The notes: a model not told the origin generated them from the letters alone. Positions 34,607 through 44,171 are shown, numbered from the stretch's first letter. The stretch is DNA of 64,000 bases from Microbacterium sp. LCT-H2 (GCF_001866135.1 NZ_MODW01000004.1:288044-352043), one strand, 5' to 3'. A program made the numbers and translations.

Positions 34607-35070
34607 GACTGCTCCTCAGAGGTGTCGGTGGTGAAGAGGGGGCTGTAGCGACCGTACCCCTCCTTCTCGAGATCCTCCGCCGGGATGAAGCGGAGGGCCG
34701 CCGAGTTCATGCAGTAGCGGAGGCCGCCCTCGGCGCGGGGCCCGTCGTCGAAGACGTGCCCCAGGTGGCTGTCGGCACCGGACGACCGCGCCTCGGTGCG
34801 GGTCATCCACAGCGTGCGGTCGGTCTTCGTGGTCACGGCGTCGGCGTCGATCGGGCGCGTGAAGCTCGGCCAGCCGGTGCCGCTGTCGTACTTGTCCCGG
34901 GAGGAGAACAGCGGCTGCCCGGAGACGACGTCGACGTAGATGCCGTCGTCGTGATTGTTCCAGTAGGCGTTGCGGAAGGGCGGCTCGGTGGCGTCCTGCT
35001 GCGTGACCTCGTACTGCAGGTTCGTGAGACCGCTGACGGCCTCGGGGGTCCTGCCGTAGTCGTTCGACAT
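34603..35070 (-). CDS. msrB: Peptide methionine-(R)-S-oxide reductase
   Basis: A 155-aa MsrB acting on the R epimer of methionine sulfoxide. The catalytic cysteine is in [12 protein letters not shown]; other motifs are [32 protein letters not shown] and [11 protein letters not shown]. It has only one visible cysteine, so it lacks the four-Cys zinc site and the usual resolving cysteine and must be recycled by another route. Start ATG 35070 with AAGGAG upstream. First gene of the msrB-msrA operon, giving repair of both epimers. Confidence 0.93.
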   Translation of the reverse strand: MSNDYGRTPEAVSGLTNLQYEVTQQDATEPPFRNAYWNNHDDGIYVDVVSGQPLFSSRDKYDSGTGWPSFTRPIDADAVTTKTDRTLWMTRTEARSSGADSHLGHVFDDGPRAEGGLRYCMNSAALRFIPAEDLEKEGYGRYSPLFTTDTSEEQS

Positions 35071-35086
35071 GAGTGGCTCCTTATCC

Positions 35087-35107
35087 GACGCCGCTGGCTG
35101 CGGCGTC
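35087..35107. other. 8-bp hairpin in the msrB leader
   Basis: GACGCCGC (35087-35094) and GCGGCGTC (35100-35107) pair perfectly around a 5-nt loop, upstream of the msrB Shine-Dalgarno on the minus strand. It could be a regulatory or insulating structure; position alone does not decide. Confidence 0.35.
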
Positions 35108-35155
35108 ACTGAGGAGAACCAGGGACGAGCCCGTTTTGGTCCCGCGGGGCTGGGA

Positions 35156-35186
35156 GCGGGCTGAGAGTTTCTCGCGCTCAGCCCGC
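35156..35186 (-). terminator. Hairpin spanning the end of the sialic-acid operon
   Basis: GCGGGCTGAG (35156-35165) pairs perfectly with CTCAGCCCGC (35177-35186). The stem includes the stop codon of the DUF4862 gene at 35178, so it probably ends the long minus-strand nan operon. No U tract follows. Confidence 0.45.
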
Positions 35187-36095
35187 GTCTCGGACGACGG
35201 CGAGGTTCCGTTCCGCGGTGCGGACGATCTCCGCGACCGTGCGATCCTCCGGCCGTCGCGCGACCTTGAGGCCGAGCCAGGGCACGGCGCCCGCGACGCG
35301 GAGCCCCGCGCGGACGTGTGCCGCGTCGAGCAGCGAGGCGGACGCGGGATGGGTCTCCGCGATGGGCAGGTGCGCGTCCACCCAGGCGGGGCCGTACGGG
35401 CTCTCGACCGGCGCGGCCCCGGAGAACGCGAGCCCGGTCAGCAGCCCCGAGGCCCCGGCGTCGGCGATCTGCGCGGTCACCGCGTCCGCGTCTCGCAGCT
35501 CGATCGCCGACCGCCCCCAGTTGAGCCAGAGGCCGACCAGGGAACCGGTGGACCGGATGGCCGCGATCTCGGCAGCGAGCGGGAGGAACCCCTTCTCCGG
35601 CGTCTGACCGGGAACGGCGGCGTCGCAGTGCTCGATGACGAGCCGGGCTCCGCTCCAGTCGAACGCCGCGACCTCCTCCAGGGACCGGGCGAGCGCGTCC
35701 CCGTCTCCCCTCCCGCGGGGCGCGGTGTGCAGCATCACCACCGCGACCGATGCGGCGCTCTCGGCGGTGAGCCGCGCGACATCGTCCGCCACGCGCCGCA
35801 GATCCGCCACCGCCGCAGCTCTCCCGTCCGCCTGCGGTGAGGCGAGGCCGTACGACGAATCCTCCCCGAGCCGCCGCATCACGAACGGCACTGCGGTGAC
35901 CGCAAGGGGCACGGCCGGCACGTGGTCGAGGAGCCAGGACGGGTCGTGCGGATGCACCGCCCCCATCCACGGCACCTCGAGCCCGGCCACCCCGGGGAGC
36001 GCGCAGAGCTCCGGCAGCAGCGCGGCCTCGAGTGCCGGATCCCACCGGGCGTGCGCGGGGGACAGCGGATAGGCGCTGAGGAGCACGGGGGTCAC
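35178..36095 (-). CDS. DUF4862 TIM-barrel protein of the sialic-acid operon
   Basis: A 305-aa protein with the alternating strand-helix pattern of a xylose-isomerase-like TIM barrel: [50 protein letters not shown] and [12 protein letters not shown]. The acidic EHCD and similar sites could bind a metal. Matches the DUF4862 family found in actinobacterial sugar operons; a role as sugar-phosphate isomerase or epimerase is inferred. GTG 36095 overlaps the nanE stop as GTGA. Confidence 0.7.
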   Translation of the reverse strand: MTPVLLSAYPLSPAHARWDPALEAALLPELCALPGVAGLEVPWMGAVHPHDPSWLLDHVPAVPLAVTAVPFVMRRLGEDSSYGLASPQADGRAAAVADLRRVADDVARLTAESAASVAVVMLHTAPRGRGDGDALARSLEEVAAFDWSGARLVIEHCDAAVPGQTPEKGFLPLAAEIAAIRSTGSLVGLWLNWGRSAIELRDADAVTAQIADAGASGLLTGLAFSGAAPVESPYGPAWVDAHLPIAETHPASASLLDAAHVRAGLRVAGAVPWLGLKVARRPEDRTVAEIVRTAERNLAVVRDAG

Positions 36096-36778
36096 TGACG
36101 GGCCTCGGCGAGACTCCGCGCGAACCACGACGTGATGGTGGCCGGATGGGTGATGGCCGTGCCGACGCAGACCGCGGAGGCCCCCGCGGCGATCGCGGCG
36201 GCGGCGTGCGCCGGGGTGTGGATGCGGCCCTCTGCGACGACCGGGCGCGTGCAGCGTGCCGCGATGAGGCCGATGAGCTCGAGGTCGGGGCCGTCGCCCT
36301 TCGGCCGCTCCCCGGTGTAGCCGGACAGGGTCGTGCCGATGATGTCGGCGCCCGCGGCTTCGGCGGCGATCGCGTCGTCGAGCGAACCACAGTCGGCCAT
36401 GATGAGCGCGTCGGAATGCGCACGCAGCCCGACGATGGTCTCCGCGAGCGTCCGGCCGTCGGGCCGGGGGCGTCGGGTGCCGTCGATCGCCACGATGTCG
36501 GCGCCCGCATCGGCGACGGCCACGGCATGCTCCAGCGTCGGCGTGATGAAGACGTCGGCGTCGCCGTCCTTCCACAGCCCGATGATCGGCACCGGGAGGT
36601 CCGCGACCGCGCGGATGTCGTCGATGCCCTGCACGCGGATCCCGGCGGCACCGCCGACGAGGGCGGCGTCGGCGACCTGCGCCATGGTGCGCGGGTCGCG
36701 CATCGCCTCCCCGGGGTACGCCTGACAAGAGACGATCAGGCCGCCGTGCAGGCGTTCGAGGATGGGGGTGGATGTCAT
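36092..36778 (-). CDS. nanE: N-acetylmannosamine-6-phosphate 2-epimerase
   Basis: A 228-aa NanE that converts ManNAc-6-P to GlcNAc-6-P. Hallmarks are [36 protein letters not shown], the catalytic lysine and acid on these strands, and [21 protein letters not shown]. The start ATG 36778 overlaps nanK by 4 bp. The open frame extends further upstream inside nanK without meaning. Confidence 0.92.
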   Translation of the reverse strand: MTSTPILERLHGGLIVSCQAYPGEAMRDPRTMAQVADAALVGGAAGIRVQGIDDIRAVADLPVPIIGLWKDGDADVFITPTLEHAVAVADAGADIVAIDGTRRPRPDGRTLAETIVGLRAHSDALIMADCGSLDDAIAAEAAGADIIGTTLSGYTGERPKGDGPDLELIGLIAARCTRPVVAEGRIHTPAHAAAAIAAGASAVCVGTAITHPATITSWFARSLAEARQ

Positions 36779-37707
36779 GGTCGCCTCCAGGCGGATGCCG
36801 CCGCTCCTCGCAGCGGCGCGTCGTCGCCGAGGGTTCCCGGCAGGATGGGGGTGTCGTGCAGGGCGTCGATGGCCTCGGCGTGGAAGGCCGCCCGCAGGGA
36901 GTCCCACCACAGCTCGCCGATGCGCGGCACGCCGCCGGTGACGACGATCCGCTCCGGATCGAGGAGGGTCGCGGCTCCCGCGAGTGCGCGGCCGACGGCG
37001 GCGGAGGAGTCCTGGACGGCGCGGACGGCGAGGGAGTCCCCCGTGCCGGCCGCGGCGGCGACCCCGCGCGCATCGCGCAGCGCCGGGTCACCGCCGAGCG
37101 AGAGGTAGTGCCGGTGCAGACCGATGCCGGAGCCGAGCGCTTCGAGGTGTCCGTTCCGGCCGCAAGGGCAGCGGAGGTGCGCGGCGCCCGGGATGGGAAG
37201 GTGCGCGAGCTCGCCGGCGACGTGATGGGCACCGCGCACCGGACGGCCGTCGAGGATGACGCCCGCGCCGACCCCGGTGCCGACGGCGACGACGAGGGCG
37301 CTCGCGGCTCCCGCGGCGGCCCCGTGCAGGTACTCCCCCGTGGCGTGCGCGTCGACGTCGTTCTGCACGGCGACCGGCGCGTCGGCGGGGAGCAGGTCCG
37401 CGAGCGCTTCCCGGATCAGGGCGGCCAGCGGAGTGCCCGGCCAGTCGGCGAAGGTGTCGGTGGCCGACACGATCGTCCCCGTCCGTGCGTCGACCACGCC
37501 CGCCGTGCCGATGCCGACGCCGACGAGCGCGGACTCCTCGTCGAGCAGGTCCTCCGCGAGGGCGGCGACGGTCGCCACGACGGCGGCGGGTCCCGCGCTC
37601 GCGGGGGTCGGCGCCGCGGTGGTGCGCAGCAGCGCGTCCGCCCGGTCGGCGAGGGCCGCGGCCGTCTTGGTGCCGCCGATGTCGACGGCGAGGACGACCT
37701 CGCGCAT
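36775..37707 (-). CDS. nanK: ROK-family N-acetylmannosamine kinase
   Basis: A 310-aa ROK kinase that phosphorylates ManNAc. It has the ATP-binding DIGGTKTAAAL at the N terminus, the catalytic aspartate in VQNDVDAHATGEY, the GTGVGAGVILDG motif and the zinc cysteines in CPCGRNGHLEALGSG. Starts by overlapping nanA at a single base (37707). Between nanA and nanE in the operon, so its substrate is well supported by context. Confidence 0.9.
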   Translation of the reverse strand: MREVVLAVDIGGTKTAAALADRADALLRTTAAPTPASAGPAAVVATVAALAEDLLDEESALVGVGIGTAGVVDARTGTIVSATDTFADWPGTPLAALIREALADLLPADAPVAVQNDVDAHATGEYLHGAAAGAASALVVAVGTGVGAGVILDGRPVRGAHHVAGELAHLPIPGAAHLRCPCGRNGHLEALGSGIGLHRHYLSLGGDPALRDARGVAAAAGTGDSLAVRAVQDSSAAVGRALAGAATLLDPERIVVTGGVPRIGELWWDSLRAAFHAEAIDALHDTPILPGTLGDDAPLRGAAASAWRRP

Positions 37708-38651
37708 CAGACGGCGACCGGGAGCAGACCGAGCTCGTCGAGGATGGTGCGGATGCCGGCGACGGCCTCCGCAGTGAGCGGCTCCACCGTGTCGGCCATC
37801 GCCGCGTGGTCGATGATGCCGCGCGCATGCATCGCCGCCTTGAACGCCCCGACGCCGGTGGCGTCGCCGGAAAGCCCCTGCGGCTGGAACACGATGTCGA
37901 AGAGCCGGTTGATGCGCTCCTGCTCGGCCCGGGCGGTCGCCCAGTCACCGCGCTGCGCGGCCTCCCAGAGGCGCACGTAGCCCGCGGCCTCCACGTTCGC
38001 GAGTCCAGGGACGACACCCGCGGCACCGACGAGGGCCATCGCGTCGACGACGACCTCGTGTCCGGTGAGCAGCTGCAGCGGGCGACCGGCGGCCTCGTTC
38101 GCCGCGATCAGCCGGCGGAATCCGACGTCGTCGCCGGACGAGTCCTTCACCCCCTGGATCACGCCCTCCCGGCCGAGCTGCACGAGAAGGTCGATGCCGA
38201 GCTTGGAGTGCACGCGCACCGGCACGTCGTAGGCCCACAGCGGCACGTCGATCGCGGCGGCGATCGTGCGGAAGTGCGCGGCGACCTCGGCCGGCGAGTT
38301 CAACGTGTACAGCGGCGCGGTGGTCACGATCGCCTGCGCGCCCGCGGCGGCGAGCCGGCGGGCCGTCTCGATGATGCGCGGGGCCGTGAGCTCGATCGCC
38401 CCGGCGATGACGGGCACGCGTCCGTCGTTCGCGGCGACGATGGTCTGCAGCAGCTCGACGCGCTGGTCGTCGGTGAAGTAGGCGGTCTCGCCGGTGGAGC
38501 CGAGCGCGAACAGTCCGGAGACGCCCTCCCCGATCAGGCGCTCGACGAGGCGGGTGAGCGACGCGTGGTCGATCGTCCCGTCCGGGAGCAGCGGGGTGGC
38601 GACCGGCGGGACGACGCCGGAGAACGACAGGGCGGGAGCGGGGGAAGGCAT
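37707..38651 (-). CDS. nanA: N-acetylneuraminate lyase / DapA-family aldolase
   Basis: A 314-aa Schiff-base aldolase of the DHDPS/NAL family. The lysine is in GVIQGVKDSSGDD and the GSTGETAYFT motif is present; the usual YNxP is replaced by AYDVP. It would cleave sialic acid to pyruvate and ManNAc. The neighbouring nanE and nanK make NAL the best reading over dihydrodipicolinate synthase. Confidence 0.87.
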   Translation of the reverse strand: MPSPAPALSFSGVVPPVATPLLPDGTIDHASLTRLVERLIGEGVSGLFALGSTGETAYFTDDQRVELLQTIVAANDGRVPVIAGAIELTAPRIIETARRLAAAGAQAIVTTAPLYTLNSPAEVAAHFRTIAAAIDVPLWAYDVPVRVHSKLGIDLLVQLGREGVIQGVKDSSGDDVGFRRLIAANEAAGRPLQLLTGHEVVVDAMALVGAAGVVPGLANVEAAGYVRLWEAAQRGDWATARAEQERINRLFDIVFQPQGLSGDATGVGAFKAAMHARGIIDHAAMADTVEPLTAEAVAGIRTILDELGLLPVAV

Positions 38652-38666
38652 AGGTGTTCCGTCTTT

Positions 38667-39467
38667 TCAGTCGTGGGGTTCGAGCAGCGAGGGCGCGGCG
38701 CCCAGCAGCGTGCGGGTGTAGGGGTCGGCGGGGTCGTCGAAGACCCGGGCGGCGTCGCCGTGCTCGACCACGCGGCCCTTGTTCATCACGGCGATCTCGT
38801 CGGAGAGGTAGCGGACCGTCTGGATGTCGTGGGAGATGAAGACCATGCCCAGCCCGAGCTGCTGCTTCAGGTCGGTCAGCAGGTTCAGGATCTGCGCGCG
38901 CACCGAGACGTCGAGGGCCGAGGTCGGCTCATCGGCGACGATGACCTGGGGGTCGAGGACGAGGGCTCTGGCGATCGCCACGCGCTGCCGCTGGCCGCCG
39001 GAGAGCTGACTGGGCAGCGCCTCCAGCGCCGACGACGGCAGCCCCACGAGCCCGATGAGGTCGCGGACCTTGCGGTCCCGGCTCGCCGGGGAGCCGAGGC
39101 GATGCACCTGCAGCGGATCCAGCAGTGCGTCCCGCACGGTCATGCGGGCGTTCAGAGCCGTCGCCGGGTCCTGGAAGACCACGGAGAGGATGCGCCCCAG
39201 GCGCTTGCGCACCGCGGGGGTGAAGGAGCGCACGGTCTCCCCGTCGAAGACGACCTGACCGCTCGTGGGCTTCTCGAGGCCGATCAGCACCTTCGCGGAG
39301 GTGGACTTGCCCGAGCCGGACTCGCCCACGATGCCCAGCGTCTGTCCGCGGCGGACCGTGAGCGAGACCCCGGCGAGCGCGTCGACGTAGTGCGGGCGGA
39401 ACAACGACGAGCTGCGGGCCCGGTAGCGGACGTGCACGTCCTGCAGCTGGATGACGGTTTCGCTCAT
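38667..39467 (-). CDS. Dipeptide/oligopeptide-type ABC transporter ATP-binding protein (DppF-like)
   Basis: A 266-aa ABC ATPase with Walker A GESGSGKST, signature LSGGQRQRVAIARAL, Walker B VIVADEPTSALDVS and switch histidine in FISHD. It pairs with the second ATPase domain fused to the permease encoded upstream. Start ATG 39467 overlaps that gene by 4 bp. Member of the sialic-acid uptake operon by context. Confidence 0.9.
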   Translation of the reverse strand: MSETVIQLQDVHVRYRARSSSLFRPHYVDALAGVSLTVRRGQTLGIVGESGSGKSTSAKVLIGLEKPTSGQVVFDGETVRSFTPAVRKRLGRILSVVFQDPATALNARMTVRDALLDPLQVHRLGSPASRDRKVRDLIGLVGLPSSALEALPSQLSGGQRQRVAIARALVLDPQVIVADEPTSALDVSVRAQILNLLTDLKQQLGLGMVFISHDIQTVRYLSDEIAVMNKGRVVEHGDAARVFDDPADPYTRTLLGAAPSLLEPHD

Positions 39468-41515
39468 CGTCCTGCTCCGATCGGTTCGACGGGCGCATCG
39501 TCGGGATGCGCGGAGTAGTAGTGCTCGGTGCCGTCGATGCGCCGCCGCACGGGTTCCACGCCGGCGTACCGGGCGGGGTCCGCGGAGCGCGGCGCGAAGC
39601 GGTCGCCCTGCGGGAAGTCCCGCGGCGAGGGGACGACACCGGACACCTGATGCAGGCGGTCGGAGCCGGCCTCGATCGAGAGCACCGCCCCGAGCAGGCC
39701 CTGGGTGTACTCGTGGACGGGCTGCGTGAGCACCTCGCGGATGGTGCCCTGCTCCACGACCTGGCCCGCGTACATCACCGTGATCCGGTGCGAGAGCTCG
39801 GCGACGAGGGCGAGGTCGTGCGAGACGAACACCAGTGCGAACCCGAGCTCCCGCTGCAGCCGCATCAGCAGCTCCACGACCTGCGCCTGCACCGTCACGT
39901 CGAGGGCCGTGGTGGGCTCGTCGGCGATCACCAGCCGCGGGTCGCGGGTCAGGGCCATCGCGATGAGCACGCGCTGCCGCTGGCCGCCCGAGAGCTCGTG
40001 CGGGTACGAGGCGAGCGTGCGCTTCGGATCGAGACCGACGAGCTCCAGCAGCTCCTCGGCCGTGCGGGTGCCGCCGCGGGACGTGAGCTGCTTCATCTGC
40101 GCGCGGATCAGCATCGCGGGGTTCAGCGAGCTCAGCGCGTCCTGGTAAATCATCGCGATGTCGTGGCCGCGCAGCGCGTTGCGCTCCTTCGGCGTCATCC
40201 GCAGCAGATCCTTGCCGTCGAACAGGATGCGCCCGCGGATGTCGGCCTTCGGATCGAGCAGCCCCATGATCGCCAGCGAGGTGATGGACTTGCCGCACCC
40301 CGACTCCCCCACGAGCGACATGGTCTCGCCGGGGCGCACGGTGAAGCTGACGTGGTCGACCACGTCGACGTCGCCGTGGCGCGGGAAGGAGATGCAGAGG
40401 TCCTGCACCTCGAGCAGCGGCGCGGCGTCTCCCGTGTAGACCAGGCGATCGGTGCGGGCGCCTTCGCGGGCCCGCAGCTCGGCGAGGCGCTCCGCCAGCG
40501 GCACCGTCTCCGCGGTGGGCACGAGGACGTCGGGCACGCCGCTGGGCACCGAGAGGTTGACCGCGGTGTCGACCGTCGGGATGACGTGGGTGTCGTCCGG
40601 GGCGGCGGCCTCCTCCAGGTCGTGCGTCGACTCCTCCGTGTTCGCGGCATCGGCGGTGATCTTCCTGGCGCGGGGCGAGACCATGGCGTCGGTCATCCCC
40701 TCGGACAGGATGTTGAGGCACAGCACCGTGATCATGATGAGGATGCCGGGGAAGAACGTCGCCCACCAGGCTCCGCTCATGAGCAGGTTGCGGCCCGCGG
40801 CGATCACGTTGCCCCAGGACGGCTCGGGGTCGGGCACGCCGGCCTGGAGGAACGACAGCGAGGCCTCGAACACGATCGCGTCGGCGACGAGCACCGTGGC
40901 GAAGACGAGCACGGGTGCCATGGCGTTGCGGGCGACGTGCCGCACGATGATCCGCGGGGTCCCTGCGCCCATCACACGGACGGCCGAGACGTAGTCCTCG
41001 CCGTACTGGTCGAGGATGTTCGCCCGGACGATGCGCGTGAGCTGCGGCACGTAGAGGAACGCGATCGTGAGCACGAGCACCGGCAGCGACTTGCCGAACA
41101 CCGCCACGAACACGGCGGCGAGCGCGATGCCGGGGAACGACATGATCACGTCCATGACGCGCATGAGGGTCTCGGAGATCCACTTCGGCGCGGTCGCCGC
41201 GATCGTGCCCAGCACGCAGGCGACGGCGAGGGCGACGAGGGTGGCCCCGAGCCCGATCACGAGGGAGTAGCGGGCGCCGTAGACCAGGCGGGAGAAGATG
41301 TCGCGACCCTGCCGGTCGGTGCCGAACCAGTGCTCCACACTCGGCGGCTGCACCGGGGAGCCGGAGGCGAGCGGGTCGTACGGCGAGATCAGTGGAGCCA
41401 GGATCGCGGCGAGCGCGATGATCGCGAGCACGGCGAGGCAGATGATCGAGCCGAGGGAGAGGCGGCCCCAGCGGAGGCCGGGGACGGAGAGCCGTTCCGT
41501 GAGTCTGCGTCGCAT
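39464..41515 (-). CDS. Fused ABC permease and ATP-binding protein (DppC-DppD fusion)
   Basis: A 683-aa fusion. Residues 1 to about 290 are a DppC-type permease with the EAA-like loop VMGAGTPRIIVRHVARNA and about six helices. After a Thr/Pro/Val-rich linker (about 290-370), an ABC ATPase follows with Walker A GESGCGKS, signature LSGGQRQRVLIAMAL, Walker B VIADEPTTALDVT and an oligopeptide-type C-terminal extension. The fusion is in-frame without an internal restart signal, locking permease and ATPase in a 1:1 ratio. Confidence 0.9.
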   Translation of the reverse strand: MRRRLTERLSVPGLRWGRLSLGSIICLAVLAIIALAAILAPLISPYDPLASGSPVQPPSVEHWFGTDRQGRDIFSRLVYGARYSLVIGLGATLVALAVACVLGTIAATAPKWISETLMRVMDVIMSFPGIALAAVFVAVFGKSLPVLVLTIAFLYVPQLTRIVRANILDQYGEDYVSAVRVMGAGTPRIIVRHVARNAMAPVLVFATVLVADAIVFEASLSFLQAGVPDPEPSWGNVIAAGRNLLMSGAWWATFFPGILIMITVLCLNILSEGMTDAMVSPRARKITADAANTEESTHDLEEAAAPDDTHVIPTVDTAVNLSVPSGVPDVLVPTAETVPLAERLAELRAREGARTDRLVYTGDAAPLLEVQDLCISFPRHGDVDVVDHVSFTVRPGETMSLVGESGCGKSITSLAIMGLLDPKADIRGRILFDGKDLLRMTPKERNALRGHDIAMIYQDALSSLNPAMLIRAQMKQLTSRGGTRTAEELLELVGLDPKRTLASYPHELSGGQRQRVLIAMALTRDPRLVIADEPTTALDVTVQAQVVELLMRLQRELGFALVFVSHDLALVAELSHRITVMYAGQVVEQGTIREVLTQPVHEYTQGLLGAVLSIEAGSDRLHQVSGVVPSPRDFPQGDRFAPRSADPARYAGVEPVRRRIDGTEHYYSAHPDDAPVEPIGAGR

Positions 41516-41516
41516 G

Positions 41517-42473
41517 TCACACCGCCCGGATTCGAGGATTGATGAGCACGTACAGGAGGTCGACGATGATGTTGATCACGACGAACGCGAGCGCGACCGC
41601 GAGCGTCACGCCCTGCACGAGGTTCGGTTCGTTGTTGGTGACCCCGTTGAGGATGAGGGTGCCCATCCCGGGGATCGCGAAGATGATCTCGATCACCACG
41701 GCGCCGCCGAGCAGGTACCCGATGCGGAGACCGAGCACCGTCACGGGGGTGATGAGCGCGTTGCGCAGCACGTTGCGGCCGACGACGATCACCCGCGGGA
41801 TGCCGGCGCCGAGGGCGGTGCGCACGTAGTCACGATCGAGCTCCTCGACCATCGAGGTGCGCACGACCCGGGAGAGCTGCCCGATCACGGGCACGGCGAG
41901 CGCGACCGCGGGAAGGGTCATCCGGGCGAGCCACCCGGACGGGTCGTCGGCGAAGGCCGGCAGCGGGCCCGAGGCCGGCAGCACGCCGAGCGCCAGGGTG
42001 AACACCTGGATGAGGAGGATCGCGAGCCAGAACGAGGGCGTGGACAGCGCGGCGACGCCGAAGACGCGGATGACCTGATCGGGCCAGCGGTCGCGGTAGA
42101 CCGCGGCGAGGACGCCGATCACGAACGCGACGAGGACCGCGATCACCAGACCGAGAAAGGTCAGGGCCAGCGTCACCGGGAAAGCCCGGGCGACCTCGTC
42201 GACCACCGGCAGGCTGCGGGCGGAGTAGGTGCCCAGGTCGCCCTGGACGAGGCCGAGCAGGAAGTTCACGTAGCGGACGAACAGCGGGAGGTTCAGTCCG
42301 TGGTCTTCGCGGTACGCCTCCAGCGCTTCGGGGGAGGCGGTCTCGCCGAGCGCGGTGCGTGCCGGGTCGACGGGCGAGAACGACATCACGAAGAAGACCA
42401 GGAACGTGATGCCGAGGATCATCAGCGGCAACTGCAGCAGTCGCCGGCCGACGAGGCGGAGCGTGTGGGACAC
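41517..42473 (-). CDS. ABC transporter permease (DppB-like)
   Basis: A 318-aa DppB-type permease with six helices. Typical features are the N-terminal RRLLQLPLMILGITFLVFFVM, the periplasmic insert (SPVDPARTALGETASPEALEAYREDHGL) and the coupling loop GAGIPRVIVVGRNVLRNALI. It forms the channel with the fused DppC domain encoded 1 bp downstream. Confidence 0.92.
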   Translation of the reverse strand: MSHTLRLVGRRLLQLPLMILGITFLVFFVMSFSPVDPARTALGETASPEALEAYREDHGLNLPLFVRYVNFLLGLVQGDLGTYSARSLPVVDEVARAFPVTLALTFLGLVIAVLVAFVIGVLAAVYRDRWPDQVIRVFGVAALSTPSFWLAILLIQVFTLALGVLPASGPLPAFADDPSGWLARMTLPAVALAVPVIGQLSRVVRTSMVEELDRDYVRTALGAGIPRVIVVGRNVLRNALITPVTVLGLRIGYLLGGAVVIEIIFAIPGMGTLILNGVTNNEPNLVQGVTLAVALAFVVINIIVDLLYVLINPRIRAV

Positions 42474-42498
42474 GAGCCGCTCCTTCCGGGGGTGGGGT

Positions 42499-42535
42499 GG
42501 CGGGGGCGCGCTCTTCGGGCGAGCGCGCCCCCGCC
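42499..42535. other. 15-bp hairpin between binding-protein and permease genes
   Basis: GGCGGGGGCGCGCTC (42499-42513) pairs perfectly with GAGCGCGCCCCCGCC (42521-42535), loop TTCGGGC. It lies in the 76-bp gap between the solute-binding protein gene and dppB on the minus strand. Such hairpins in ABC operons stabilise the upstream binding-protein mRNA or attenuate the downstream genes. Confidence 0.65.
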
Positions 42536-42549
42536 CTGTCGGGCAGGTG

Positions 42550-44142
42550 CTACTTCGCGGCCACGCCGACGTCGAGGAACGACAGTCCGGTCGTGGGGAC
42601 CGGGTGGAAGCCGACCAGCTCCTGCGAGCTCCAGGCGGTGGGCAGCTTGCGGTGGAACAGCGGGTACAGCACGGCCTGGTCGGAGATCAGGTCGTACGCC
42701 TGGTTCCAGGACTCCTGCTGCTCCTCGCCCTCCTGGGTGACGGCGGTGTCGAGCAGCGTGCGCAGCTCGGCGTACTCCGGGGAGTCGGCCCAGGCAGTGC
42801 GCGTCTGGGTCCAGACGTTCTCGCCGTACCACCAGTTCATGAGCAGGTCGGGGTCCACGCCGAACACCGACGGGTCACCCGGAGCGATGGCGACGGTGTA
42901 GTCGCCGGAGTCGACCTTCTCGTACATCGACGCCGACTGGCTGATGTCGAGCGTGGTGTCGATCCCGATCGCGTCGAGGGACTCCTTGATGAGCGGGGCT
43001 ACCTCCTTCACCCATCCGGTGTCGGTCATGCGCAGCGTGATCGCGAGGTCGGAGACCCCGGCCTCCGCCAGCAGCTCCTCCGCCTTCTCCGGGTCGTACG
43101 AGTAGACCGTGGAGGCCTCGTGGTAGTTCGGGTAATCCTCGGGCAGGAACGACGTGGCCGGGGTGGCGTTGCCGAGCATGCCGGTCTCGATGATCTTGTC
43201 CATGTCGAGCGCGTAGTGCAGCGCCTGGCGGACGCGGACGTCGTCGAACGGCTCGGCCTTCGTGTTGAACATCATGAAGAGGAGGCCGAACGACTGCACG
43301 CTCTCGACCTCGGCCGAGGCGGCCAGTCCGTCGGCGTCGATGTACGGCACGTCCTCGATCGCCTGCACCGTGCCGGTCGACATCGCGGTGACGCGGGCGG
43401 AGGCGTCGGCGAGGAGGTTCCAGTTCATGCCCGCGGCGAGCGCGGGACGCGGGCCGTTGTAGTCGACGTACCGCTCGAAGACGATCTTGTCCTCGGGGAC
43501 GGCGGAGACGAGGGCGTAGGGGCCGGAGCCGATCGGGTTCGCACCGAACTCCTCGGGGTCGGCCTCGACCACGGCCTTCGGCACGATCTTGACGACGCCG
43601 AGTCGATCGTCGATGAGGGAGAACGGGTAGTCGGTGGTGATCCGGACGGTGTCCTCGTCGACGGCGGTGACGGTGTCGATGAACTCGACGAACGAGCGGA
43701 ACAGCGAGTTGTTCGCCGGGTCGAGGACGCGCTCGTAGCTGAAGACCACGTCGTCGGCGGTGACCGGGTCTCCGTTCTGGAACGTCGCGCCTTCGCGGAG
43801 GTCGATGTCGTAGGTTGTCTCGTCGACCTGCGTCGGGAAGTCGGCGGCGAGGGCGGGGGCGGGCTCCTGCGTGACGGGGTCGAGGTCGATGAGTCCCTCG
43901 AAGATGTGCCAGTTCGCCGAGACCGTGACGGCACCGGAGGCGACCATCGGATCGAAGCTGCCGTTCAGGGTGTACGAGATCCCGGCTTCGATGATGCCGT
44001 CGGGGTCGATGTCGCTCGCGGCGGGGCTCTCGGCGGTGCCGGCGGCGCCGCCGCAGCCGGCGAGGGCGAGGGACGCGGCGACCGTGCCGGCGACCGCCAT
44101 CGCGAGACGACCCGCGCGGCGGCGGGTGCTGTGTCGGTTCAT
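42550..44142 (-). CDS. ABC transporter solute-binding lipoprotein (family 5)
   Basis: A 530-aa extracytoplasmic binding protein. The signal peptide ends in the lipobox LAGC (about residue 30), so it is lipid-anchored. The SBP_bac_5 fold is marked by the FDPMVASGAVTVSANWHIFEGLI start and VRQALHYALDMDKII. Together with the nan genes it is probably the sialic-acid or sialoside receptor, although this family is best known for peptides. Divergent from the FadR-type regulator. Confidence 0.88.
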   Translation of the reverse strand: MNRHSTRRRAGRLAMAVAGTVAASLALAGCGGAAGTAESPAASDIDPDGIIEAGISYTLNGSFDPMVASGAVTVSANWHIFEGLIDLDPVTQEPAPALAADFPTQVDETTYDIDLREGATFQNGDPVTADDVVFSYERVLDPANNSLFRSFVEFIDTVTAVDEDTVRITTDYPFSLIDDRLGVVKIVPKAVVEADPEEFGANPIGSGPYALVSAVPEDKIVFERYVDYNGPRPALAAGMNWNLLADASARVTAMSTGTVQAIEDVPYIDADGLAASAEVESVQSFGLLFMMFNTKAEPFDDVRVRQALHYALDMDKIIETGMLGNATPATSFLPEDYPNYHEASTVYSYDPEKAEELLAEAGVSDLAITLRMTDTGWVKEVAPLIKESLDAIGIDTTLDISQSASMYEKVDSGDYTVAIAPGDPSVFGVDPDLLMNWWYGENVWTQTRTAWADSPEYAELRTLLDTAVTQEGEEQQESWNQAYDLISDQAVLYPLFHRKLPTAWSSQELVGFHPVPTTGLSFLDVGVAAK

Positions 44143-44171
44143 GTGTGCTCCAGGTGGTGGGGGGCGACGCC

